Source: SAR324 cluster bacterium | GTDB taxonomy: Bacteria; Bdellovibrionota; UBA2361; JAAZON01 | Length of the DNA: 10,177 nucleotides | Assembly: GCA_012797725.1 (NCBI GenBank) | Contig: JAAZON010000596.1 | Location: 1-10,177 of the forward strand | Direction: 5' to 3' | Part shown: piece by piece, positions 1 through 6,187 of the stretch | How the letters are laid out: each line of letters opens with the position of its first letter | Numbering within the stretch: position 1 is the first letter of the stretch | Program-made: the position numbers and the translations under genes | Notes under the pieces: generated by a model | The model's database searches: none | The model's input: only the letters and a program-made list of their open reading frames with translations | What the model was told of the DNA's origin: nothing

Positions 1-25
1 TCCAACTTGGGATGGCTTTGTTTCA

Positions 26-820
26 TTACGTATTGAATGTAATATTCCCATTAGGGAATAAACATTTATCTTCCACCAGGAAAGACATTCCGCTCCATGT
101 ATAACGTAGAAAGGGGAGAAGATTCCAGCGTTCGTGGTTTGCAAAAATCTCATGAACAGCCAATCTTTCGCCTGCAAGTTGCTTTTCTGACCAACAAAAA
201 TAATCATCAAAGGCGATAAGCATACCATGCTTCAAACGCGGTAAAAGAAATTGTATTGCACTCATGGCACTTGAATAATAATCAGAGTCTATATATGCGA
301 GACAAATATTAGTCGGTTCTTGCGAAGGTGAAGCTTTTTCAAGAGTGTCTTCGTAGAATCCAGGTACTGTTGTATATTCAGTTCGTGGAATGCCGTTTTT
401 TTTACATGTTTGGTGAAAATCCTCTTCTGACATGTTTATCAAACCCTTAGCCCATCTTGGATGTTGGTCTTTCGGAGTCTTTGGTTCTGGCAGTCCACAG
501 AACGAATCAAAGGCCCACAAATGGCACGACATGTAATGTTTACGTGACATTTTATATGCATGTGCAAATGTTGTTGCAGAAGCACATCCGAATTCAACAT
601 AATCCCCATCGATCATATTGTGATTTAAAGCCGTGAATGCCAGATGAAAGAAATACTCTCTGTCTACAATGAAACGTTTGCAGGAGCTTAAGGAAAGATA
701 GCCTTGAGCGCGAGAATAGATCGGCCTTGGAATCATTCTTTTGGCTATAGCCTTTACAATTGGCCATGCAAACATATGAGATACCAGTAAATTAAATCTA
801 GACCTTATCCCGTAAAACAA
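26..820 (-). CDS. TylF/MycF-like SAM-dependent O-methyltransferase
   Basis: Probable S-adenosylmethionine-dependent, metal-dependent O-methyltransferase of the TylF (macrocin O-methyltransferase) family, whose known members methylate sugar hydroxyls. Visible motifs, numbered from the TTG at 820: SAM-binding motif I around residues 75-84 (VEFGCASATT), the family-typical DSFCGLPEP at 105-113 (usually DSFEGLPEP), the acidic metal pair D178/D180 in YIDSDYYS, and FDDY at 204-207. About 250 residues is normal for the family. The start is uncertain: the longest reading uses TTG at 820 after an in-frame TAA, but an ATG at 775 is also possible, and neither has a clear Shine-Dalgarno. It lies 30 bases after the sulfotransferase on the same strand and is probably co-transcribed. 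By context it could methylate a sugar added by the neighbouring glycosyltransferases; that role is inference. Confidence 0.85.
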   Translation of the reverse strand: MFYGIRSRFNLLVSHMFAWPIVKAIAKRMIPRPIYSRAQGYLSLSSCKRFIVDREYFFHLAFTALNHNMIDGDYVEFGCASATTFAHAYKMSRKHYMSCHLWAFDSFCGLPEPKTPKDQHPRWAKGLINMSEEDFHQTCKKNGIPRTEYTTVPGFYEDTLEKASPSQEPTNICLAYIDSDYYSSAMSAIQFLLPRLKHGMLIAFDDYFCWSEKQLAGERLAVHEIFANHERWNLLPFLRYTWSGMSFLVEDKCLFPNGNITFNT

Positions 821-850
821 CCAAGAATCCCAAAATTATCCTATGTGATA

Positions 851-1759
851 CTAAAGCTCGCAAGATTGAAACAACTTTTCATCCCAATCGCTATCTTCTC
901 GGTACCATGGCAAATCAAAATGCTCCCAAATTAAACGAGCTTTTAATGCCATTTTTGGGCTTATTCCCTTAAATTGTCTAGCAGGTACATTTCTTGTTTC
1001 TCGGAGTAGTGAAAAAGGATGTTGATGTTCAAAAGAACCAAGGCGTTCAATAGTATTAATTGTAGTGTTGTCGAATTTAAGTCCTCCGAATTCATAAAGC
1101 TGCCTGAATATTTCCAATGGTTGTCTGCAGAGAGTCTCAAAACAAACGAATACTTTGTCCTTATAGCTTAACAAATAGGGTAAAGTTCTGCTTAGCATGT
1201 ATGCGTATAGAGACACTCCCAAGCTAAAATCATCTGATAGATCCAAGGATTCTCGATATTTCTGGGATGAAACAAGAAAATCTTTACTTGAACACATAAC
1301 TTTAGAACGAATTAGACTTTGTGCTACAGCAGCAGGGTGCCGATAGAGGAAAATCAACTTAGGCTTAAACTCGAGAAAAATCTGTGTAGATAATAACGAT
1401 ACTTCCTTTACTACCAAAGTTCCACCTATCAGCCTATCTGGTCTCCAAAGCGAAGGAAATGGAAGATAATCGATGTTATCTTCTGGCCATTTGCTGAAAA
1501 TCTGAAAAGAAGCACGACGAAAATCATCATTTGTCTCAGAAAATATTGAACTTAATCCTTTGACCTTTACCATTCTTGATATGGGTTCTCTCAGATACTG
1601 TGCCTTTTTTGCTCTTCCAATTATCGATCCTACCCAGCTTGATCCACATCTTGGAAATGAAAGGACAAGGATAGAGGGTCTTTTTCTTAAAGCAATTAGG
1701 GCATTACGCAAAAGAGGGATTTTGAGCCAAAGAAGATGAAGAGATCGTTTTTCAATCAT
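851..1759 (-). CDS. PAPS-dependent sulfotransferase family protein
   Basis: Likely cytosolic sulfotransferase that moves sulfate from PAPS to a hydroxyl group. The 5'-phosphosulfate loop is at residues 34-45 (SFPRCGSSWVGS). The 3'-phosphate-binding segment is at 138-151 (FLYRHPAAVAQSLI.., with R140 and S148 in the expected R...S pattern). The 302-residue length is normal for the family. The ATG at 1759 begins close to the P-loop, as expected; no good Shine-Dalgarno precedes it and the stop is TAG. It is the first gene of a minus-strand unit divergent from the precursor peptide. Sulfotransferases of this broad family act on carbohydrates, small molecules and tyrosine, and have been noted in some lasso-peptide clusters with an HprK-like kinase. 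Possible targets here are the two core tyrosines or an attached sugar; the sequence does not decide. Confidence 0.85.
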   Translation of the reverse strand: MIEKRSLHLLWLKIPLLRNALIALRKRPSILVLSFPRCGSSWVGSIIGRAKKAQYLREPISRMVKVKGLSSIFSETNDDFRRASFQIFSKWPEDNIDYLPFPSLWRPDRLIGGTLVVKEVSLLSTQIFLEFKPKLIFLYRHPAAVAQSLIRSKVMCSSKDFLVSSQKYRESLDLSDDFSLGVSLYAYMLSRTLPYLLSYKDKVFVCFETLCRQPLEIFRQLYEFGGLKFDNTTINTIERLGSFEHQHPFSLLRETRNVPARQFKGISPKMALKARLIWEHFDLPWYREDSDWDEKLFQSCEL

Positions 1760-1830
1760 ATTCTAAATAATAACTTGAATCTTAAATACTTTTTCAAGTC
1801 CAAAACGGATCAACTCATATCGCGTCAGTA

Positions 1831-1860
1831 TTGACAAGATAATTTCAAGTAGTTAGTTTT
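1831..1860 (+). promoter_or_regulatory. Candidate sigma70-type promoter for the peptide operon
   Basis: A perfect TTGACA (1831-1836) lies in the 121-base divergent intergenic region, followed at 17 bases by TAGTTT (1854-1859), a poor -10 element with 3 of 6 matches. The near-consensus GATAAT at 1838-1843 could be an alternative -10, but it lacks a recognisable -35. The placement, just ahead of a strong ribosome-binding site, supports a promoter. The exact start is unproven. Confidence 0.4.
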
Positions 1861-1865
1861 GCTAC

Positions 1866-1873
1866 GAGGAGAT
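1866..1873 (+). promoter_or_regulatory. Strong Shine-Dalgarno before the 1881 start
   Basis: GAGGAGAT, with the core AGGAG at 1867-1871, sits 9 bases before the ATG at 1881. It is the clearest ribosome-binding site in the window; most other genes here have weak or absent ones. It favours translation from 1881, giving the 118-residue form of the precursor, over the internal ATG at 2091, which has only a modest AAGAAAG upstream. Confidence 0.6.
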
Positions 1874-1880
1874 ATTCCGT

Positions 1881-2237
1881 ATGTGGGATGCAATTTCATT
1901 TCTCGAAAGTGATGGAGTTCAATATAACGCCACCTCTGATAGCCGAATTTTGATACCTGTTCCTAGTCAAGAAGAGTACTTTCTATCCTTGTTGTTTGCT
2001 TCACTTAGTTTGTTGTGTTTATGCTCAGCCGTATTTTTTAGACAACCTAATTTAAACAGTGCTTATTTGGTGCAAGAAAGTTTCATAAATATGCAAGCTG
2101 TTGTTGTCAAGCCTACAAAAAATGCGCAGGGAAAAGAGGTTAAGCGTCCCTACGTGCGGCCAAGTATAAAAGATCTAGGAAAGGTTGACGAGAAGACCGA
2201 ATATACTACTCCCTCGGGAACTACTTATTCCACTTAG
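1881..2237 (+). CDS. Lasso-type RiPP precursor peptide with N-terminal extension
   Basis: Precursor peptide (A protein) of a lasso-like RiPP system. Its last 48 residues, from the internal ATG at 2091, have the size and layout of a lasso precursor: a charged leader with YVRPSIKDLG at 91-100 and T106, matching the leader pattern YxxPx[LI]..xG.....T recognised by the B1 RRE and cut by B2. The predicted core follows E107. The 118-residue form starting at 1881 has the stronger Shine-Dalgarno and adds 70 residues, including a hydrophobic segment at about 33-53 after PVPS (26-29). This is vaguely like a PEP-CTERM tail but is internal. That extension may be a real membrane anchor or noncoding sequence that happens to be open. 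The RRE gene follows after 137 bases. Identification rests on the leader motif and neighbours, not on overall similarity. Confidence 0.75.
   Translation: MWDAISFLESDGVQYNATSDSRILIPVPSQEEYFLSLLFASLSLLCLCSAVFFRQPNLNSAYLVQESFINMQAVVVKPTKNAQGKEVKRPYVRPSIKDLGKVDEKTEYTTPSGTTYST
2202..2234 (+). other. Predicted core peptide YTTPSGTTYST
   Basis: The 11 codons before the TAG stop would remain after cleavage two residues beyond the conserved leader Thr106 (T-E, then the core). Composition is Tyr2, Thr5, Ser2, Pro1, Gly1: nine of eleven side chains carry a hydroxyl. There is no Asp or Glu at positions 7-9 or elsewhere, so the usual lasso macrolactam cannot form. There is also no Cys. YTTPSGTTY is nearly palindromic around PSG. 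The cleavage site is inferred from the lasso rule. If cleavage falls elsewhere, for example before E107 or after Y108, the Ser/Thr richness still holds. Confidence 0.5.
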
Positions 2238-2374
2238 TCCTGCACAAGAGCCTAAGTCATATCTCCTATGAACGAGTTCCAGTATAGACTTGGTCAGAAG
2301 ATCTTAGGGTCATTGCATAAGTCAGATCGTTATATTAATTTTTATTAAAGTGATAGGTATGTTTAACCAGTATT

Positions 2375-2686
2375 ATGGCAGATAAAAGTAATACTATCTT
2401 GTTCTCTCGTAGTACTTCAGCATTTTGGTGTGAATTGGGTGAGGATGCAGTTGTATTCATTGGTAGTTCAGGACATTATTTTGGTTTGAATCAACTAGCA
2501 GCCTTTGTATGGCAGAAACTAGCGATCCCCTTGAGTATTGAACAAATGACAACATTAGTTGTTTCCGAGTTTGATGTACCAAGAGCAATAGCCGAAGCTG
2601 ATTTGAGGGTTTTTGTTGAAGATATGACAGAAAAGGGTATGCTTACAAAGATTTCTGCTTCCTCAAATTGTGTTGGAATTCCATAA
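2375..2686 (+). CDS. PqqD-family RiPP recognition element (lasso B1-like)
   Basis: Small stand-alone RiPP recognition element that binds the precursor leader and presents it to the B2 peptidase and other enzymes. The 103 residues follow the PqqD/B1 plan: beta strands (AFWCELGEDAVVFIG, 16-30), the signature GHYFGLNQLAAFVWQKL (33-49), then a winged-helix part ending in DLRVFVEDMTEKGML (76-90). PqqD-like proteins of this kind also occur beside HprK-related kinases in non-lasso 'HPr-rel-A' gene sets. The ATG at 2375 gives the usual length; the only purine-rich stretch (ATAGG) is rather far upstream. The kinase begins about 40 bases downstream. Its position directly after a precursor with a YxxP leader makes leader binding the likely role. 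Confidence 0.88.
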   Translation: MADKSNTILFSRSTSAFWCELGEDAVVFIGSSGHYFGLNQLAAFVWQKLAIPLSIEQMTTLVVSEFDVPRAIAEADLRVFVEDMTEKGMLTKISASSNCVGIP

Positions 2687-2727
2687 TTTTCGTATTTGAT
2701 TAATATCTGCTTTAAAACAACTCTGAT

Positions 2728-3639
2728 TTGGTACTAATTGGTGTGAGCTATTTATATAATGCCTATGGTTACACAATTCACTCAGAAAAGGAGCTTCTGC
2801 TTCATAGAGCGACAAGTAATCACATAGATTTTACTATCGAATTTAAGCAAGAAAACCAAACCACGGATGACATAGAGCATATCGAGGTTAAGAAACTGAG
2901 TTCACATATGGAATTTAGTTTTCCCAAGTATGGGAGTGCTAATATTTATAGAACGCACATTGAAGCATTTGAAAGTCCAAGTTTGTCAATTTTTGAGAGA
3001 ACAGAATTCATCGCGCAAAATATTATTCTTATGCTTCATGTCCTTAAGGGAAGCATAGTCATTCATGCAGCTTCTGTTATTATTGGGGATAAGGCTTATT
3101 GTATAGCAGGTGCTCACGCAAGTGGGAAATCAACACTTACAGCAGCCTTATTGCTAAATGGATATGGCGTCCTAGCGGACGAATTTAGTATTCTTACGGT
3201 TTCAAAGAAAGATAATAGAATTATCGCACAACCGGGCAAAGGTTGGATTTCAATTAATAAAGATGTTGTCTCAGTCTTCAAAGGAAACCATGAGTTTATT
3301 GGCGAAAGTTCAGGAAAATTTTGTGTGCGGACTCCAAGTTGTCAGGCGGTGGAATGTAAGGCGATCGTTTTCTTGAATATTCTTGGGGTCGAATCTCCAA
3401 CCCATGGGGATGATCTGGATTTATTCTCTTCATTGTTTCAGCATTTGAAGATACCTGGTCATCAAGGAGCCCTGGCCCCGGGTCTTTTTCTAGAAAATTT
3501 GTGTTACATAACAAAAAATTTGAAGATGCTGAACTTTCGTAGGCAAAAATCCTTAAATTATTTAAATGATGATGTTTCAAATTTTCTAACAGATATTGCA
3601 GCTTTAAACAAAGACTCTTTGTTGGGTTATATGGAATGA
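2728..3639 (+). CDS. HPr kinase-like peptide kinase (paeninodin K type)
   Basis: P-loop kinase of the HprK-related family found in RiPP clusters. In the paeninodin lasso system the homologous enzyme phosphorylates the C-terminal serine side chain of the precursor. Motifs: VIHAASV before the nucleotide site, Walker A GAHASGKS at 128-135, and LADEF at 149-153 with D151/E152 in the place of the HprK catalytic acid. The 303-residue length is typical. The start is TTG at 2728 or GTG at 2743; an in-frame TAA at 2713 limits it, and the usual family beginning (Y..YG..I.SE..L) starts at about residue 8. The stop overlaps the next ATG (ATGA, 3636-3639), implying translational coupling to B2. A plausible substrate is the precursor tail, which ends ...Y-S-T, with serine penultimate rather than terminal. 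Canonical HPr regulation is unlikely. Confidence 0.85.
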   Translation: MVLIGVSYLYNAYGYTIHSEKELLLHRATSNHIDFTIEFKQENQTTDDIEHIEVKKLSSHMEFSFPKYGSANIYRTHIEAFESPSLSIFERTEFIAQNIILMLHVLKGSIVIHAASVIIGDKAYCIAGAHASGKSTLTAALLLNGYGVLADEFSILTVSKKDNRIIAQPGKGWISINKDVVSVFKGNHEFIGESSGKFCVRTPSCQAVECKAIVFLNILGVESPTHGDDLDLFSSLFQHLKIPGHQGALAPGLFLENLCYITKNLKMLNFRRQKSLNYLNDDVSNFLTDIAALNKDSLLGYME

Positions 3640-4064
3640 AAAAGGTTAAAATCTTTAAAACAGTCTTTTTGACAATATGCGAGAGCATAAGGTTGACTAG
3701 TCAGCGTGTGTTCCATAATGAGTCAATTAATAGAGAGATTTTAGACGGACTCTTGTCAATCAGTGAGAAGAATGAATTTTCTGATCGAAATGAACCCTCA
3801 ATCATTCAGATAATTAATAGGACATTAAAGTTGATTCCATGGTGCAATAACTGTTTGGTACGTTCATTGGTTATGAAAAGAGTCCTTAGGATTTATGGAA
3901 TTGAGTCTACACTCAGACTAGGTTGTAATAGTTCAATAGAAAGCTTTAAGGCACATGCATGGATAAGCGTTGGTGGTATTGATTATTTCCGTTATCGAAA
4001 CAGGAATCCTTTTGAGTACACTAATATTTCAGCAAGCAGCGAGAGGCTTCCTAATGATACCTAA
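3636..4064 (+). CDS. Lasso-type B2 leader peptidase (transglutaminase-like fold)
   Basis: Cysteine protease of the lasso B2 / transglutaminase-core-3 family, which removes the leader from the RRE-bound precursor. The hallmark CLVRSLVMKRVLRIYGI at 73-89 contains the nucleophile Cys73, and KAHAWISVGG at 106-114 contains His107. The third catalytic acid is not obvious: D116 is nine residues after the His, closer than the roughly twelve seen in McjB. The 142-residue length fits a stand-alone B2 protein. The start codon overlaps the kinase stop by 4 bases, and the next gene starts 2 bases after its stop. An active B2 beside an RRE and a YxxP leader is the strongest evidence for leader cleavage in this locus. 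Confidence 0.88.
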   Translation: MKKVKIFKTVFLTICESIRLTSQRVFHNESINREILDGLLSISEKNEFSDRNEPSIIQIINRTLKLIPWCNNCLVRSLVMKRVLRIYGIESTLRLGCNSSIESFKAHAWISVGGIDYFRYRNRNPFEYTNISASSERLPNDT

Positions 4065-4066
4065 CT

Positions 4067-5284
4067 ATGAAGACAAATTCTGAAGAGAAAGTTAAAGTCA
4101 GTATTATAATCTGTCAGACAGCAAAGAAATGGGAGAGCATATTGCTGGAGGAGATCCTCGATTCTCTAACCAGACAAGAACCAAGAGAGCTTTGTCTTGA
4201 GGTGATTGTAGTGAGTTCTCGAGCGTGCATCAACATTAATCAAGAACATAATTTCAAGTCATTGAAAATGGTGAAATGCTCTAGAGGTACTCCAGCTTGG
4301 AAGAGAAAAAATCTTGGGGCTCATGAAAGCAAGGGAGACTTTTTGCTTTTTGTTAACCGAGGGGTTCGTTTTTCCCCTGATTATTTGAAGAATTTAATTC
4401 AACATTTGGAGCTTGTATCTGTGGTGGCTGTACAAGGTCGTGGTCTTGAAAGGGGTGATACTGATATAACTTCTTATCCGAGAGTTGCTGGCTTCAAAAG
4501 AATATTCCGAGTCCCTTATCTTGATGATACCGGCGTTTTAATTAGGCGTAGCATTTTCAATGCTCTTGGTGGATTTGGCCCCTTTCATGCAGGCTTCGAT
4601 TGGATCGATTTGAGTTGGCGAATTCTTTTTTCTGACTGCCTTATTGCATATGAGACAAAAGCAGTATTCTATGAACTTGAGAGTGAACAAGTCATACAAG
4701 ATAGTTTTCGAAAAGGCTGGGAAATGGCAGCTTTTATAATTCGTTGGAAAGAAGTACTTTTTGTTTCATTAAGACTGAAACGAATTGCGTTCAGAACCAA
4801 TGAGAGGCTGCGAAGATGTCTGCATTGCTTCTTTGATATGCGAAACCTAATAGAATTAAAGGATTTAACCCAGTTTATCGTGGTATGTTTTTTAAGAGTT
4901 TCAGGTTTTATTTTTGGGATTCCGAGTGCACTACTTTTGAAACGTGGAAAGAAGCACGTACTTGAAGTTGATCGGACTCTTAGCTGGGTAGAGAAGGATA
5001 ATGCTCGAATTCAAGGGAAAAGGGTACCTACTACTTTTTTTTATTTGAATGGCGAATTTCTTTTTGCAGGTCGTATAAGCGTTATTAGTCATTCGGGATT
5101 TATCGGAGCCGAAAGAGAGTTTCTCATATCCTGGCTAAATGGTCAGTGTGAACCTGGGATTTTGAGAAAAAATTATACAGACCAACCCTCTCAAATTTCA
5201 TTAACAGAAAAAGATCTTCTTAGAAGTATGGCGAAAAAAATGATTCAAGAAGGTATACTGGAAAAATCAAAGGCATATCTATGA
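4067..5284 (+). CDS. GT2-like glycosyltransferase with C-terminal RRE-like extension
   Basis: N-terminal GT-A (family 2-like) domain, about residues 8-205: VSIIICQTAK at 11-20, GTPAWKRKNLGAHESKGDFLLF at 74-95 (the usual A-R-N-x-G....G region), and GGFGPFHAGFDWIDLSWR at 168-185 with the likely general-base acid. The metal-binding DxD that should follow FLLF is replaced by NRG (97-99), so activity may be altered, or it may act as a scaffold. A hydrophobic stretch lies at about 269-291. Residues about 324-402 form a separate region ending LTEKDLLRSMAKKMIQEGIL; its order (strands, WLNGQ helix, terminal helices) resembles a PqqD/RRE winged helix, though this is an impression. It sits 2 bases after B2, and its stop overlaps the next start (ATGA, 5281-5284). 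Inferred role: adding sugar to the leader-bound precursor. Confidence 0.8.
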   Translation: MKTNSEEKVKVSIIICQTAKKWESILLEEILDSLTRQEPRELCLEVIVVSSRACININQEHNFKSLKMVKCSRGTPAWKRKNLGAHESKGDFLLFVNRGVRFSPDYLKNLIQHLELVSVVAVQGRGLERGDTDITSYPRVAGFKRIFRVPYLDDTGVLIRRSIFNALGGFGPFHAGFDWIDLSWRILFSDCLIAYETKAVFYELESEQVIQDSFRKGWEMAAFIIRWKEVLFVSLRLKRIAFRTNERLRRCLHCFFDMRNLIELKDLTQFIVVCFLRVSGFIFGIPSALLLKRGKKHVLEVDRTLSWVEKDNARIQGKRVPTTFFYLNGEFLFAGRISVISHSGFIGAEREFLISWLNGQCEPGILRKNYTDQPSQISLTEKDLLRSMAKKMIQEGILEKSKAYL

Positions 5285-6162
5285 GTAAAGTCACACTTGG
5301 AATGAGCACTTATGATGACTTTGATGGAGTTTATTTTTCTTGTCAGGGGAATCGTCTATTGCATCCAATACTTGATTTAGACGGAGAAATTATTGTTATC
5401 GATAATAATCCTAATAGCAGTCATGGAGCTGCAACAAAACACTTTTGCAATAAATCGAAATTCATCAAGTATATTCCATTTACAAAGTATCAAGGAACCG
5501 CAGTTCGAAGTGAGCTTTTCAATTATTCCAAGTCTGAAATAGTAATCTGTATTGACTCTCATGTATTACTTGCACCGGGAGCTATAGATGCCGTTGTCAA
5601 ATACTTGAGTTTGGAGCAAACAGATTCGCCAATACTTGTTCAAGGCCCAAGGCTATACGATAACTTGTCTCATTGCTCTCTTAAATGGTTAAACATTTGG
5701 AGTGCGACCATGCTGGGGAAATGGGCGCCGACCATTCCTGTTGATACTATTGGTAATGAGGCTTTTGAAATTGAGAATCAAGGTCTAGGAGCTTTTGCCT
5801 GCAGAAGAAAAGAATGGTTGGGTCTCAATCCTCTGTTCCGTGGCTTCGGGGGTGAGGAGGGATATATTCAACGTAAGTATCAATTAGCAGGTGGCAAAGT
5901 TGTGTGCATTCCAGAATTTAAATGGATCCATCGCTTTGATCGTCCCAATGGGATTCCATACAGATGTAATTTGAAAGATCGTTTGTTTAATTACTTTTTG
6001 GGGGCATTTGAACTGAAACTTTCCACAGATTCTATAGTAGAAAACTTCCGTGCCCTGTTGAGTGATTTTCACGTTAGAGCAATATTCAAAGAAGCTCTGA
6101 AGGCATATAACAAGAGTAAAACAGACAGTTCGCTAAAGCTTGATAATTCTGGTGAAAATTGA
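5281..6162 (+). CDS. GT-A glycosyltransferase with polypeptide GalNAc-T-like motifs
   Basis: GT-A fold glycosyltransferase of 293 residues without a membrane segment. Visible elements: a nucleotide-sugar start (VTLGMST at 4-10, IDNNPNSS at 40-47), the metal motif as DxH (ICIDSHVLLAPGAI, D92-S93-H94), and FRGFGGEEGYIQRKYQLAGG at 186-205 followed by PEFKWIHRF at 211-219. In eukaryotic polypeptide GalNAc-transferases the metal motif is also DxH, and an acceptor-side segment runs W-G-G-E-N..E...R....GG....P....GH.FR; the order and spacing here are similar. That is a motif-level likeness only. It overlaps the preceding transferase by 4 bases as last gene of the plus-strand unit, and its stop is 25 bases from the convergent radical SAM gene. 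A Ser/Thr-rich core upstream makes peptide O-glycosylation a reasonable hypothesis. Confidence 0.82.
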   Translation: MSKVTLGMSTYDDFDGVYFSCQGNRLLHPILDLDGEIIVIDNNPNSSHGAATKHFCNKSKFIKYIPFTKYQGTAVRSELFNYSKSEIVICIDSHVLLAPGAIDAVVKYLSLEQTDSPILVQGPRLYDNLSHCSLKWLNIWSATMLGKWAPTIPVDTIGNEAFEIENQGLGAFACRRKEWLGLNPLFRGFGGEEGYIQRKYQLAGGKVVCIPEFKWIHRFDRPNGIPYRCNLKDRLFNYFLGAFELKLSTDSIVENFRALLSDFHVRAIFKEALKAYNKSKTDSSLKLDNSGEN

Positions 6163-6187
6163 GCTAGATCCTGCAATTTCTTGTTGA

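Noticed and set aside
2290..2340. Possible internal promoter (TTGCAT and TATATT) before the RRE gene.
   Set aside because: The spacer is only about 12 bases; no acceptable -35/-10 pair could be formed.
2268..2348. 26-codon open frame between the precursor and the RRE gene, a possible second peptide.
   Set aside because: The sequence before its ATG (TCTCCT) is the opposite of a Shine-Dalgarno, there is no YxxP leader motif, and its length is expected by chance.
3296..3688. 130-residue minus-strand open frame.
   Set aside because: It lies wholly antisense to the well-supported kinase and B2 start, and its product matches no family I recognise.
6163..6187. Expected bidirectional terminator between convergent stops.
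   Set aside because: No inverted repeat or T-run was found in the 25 bases.
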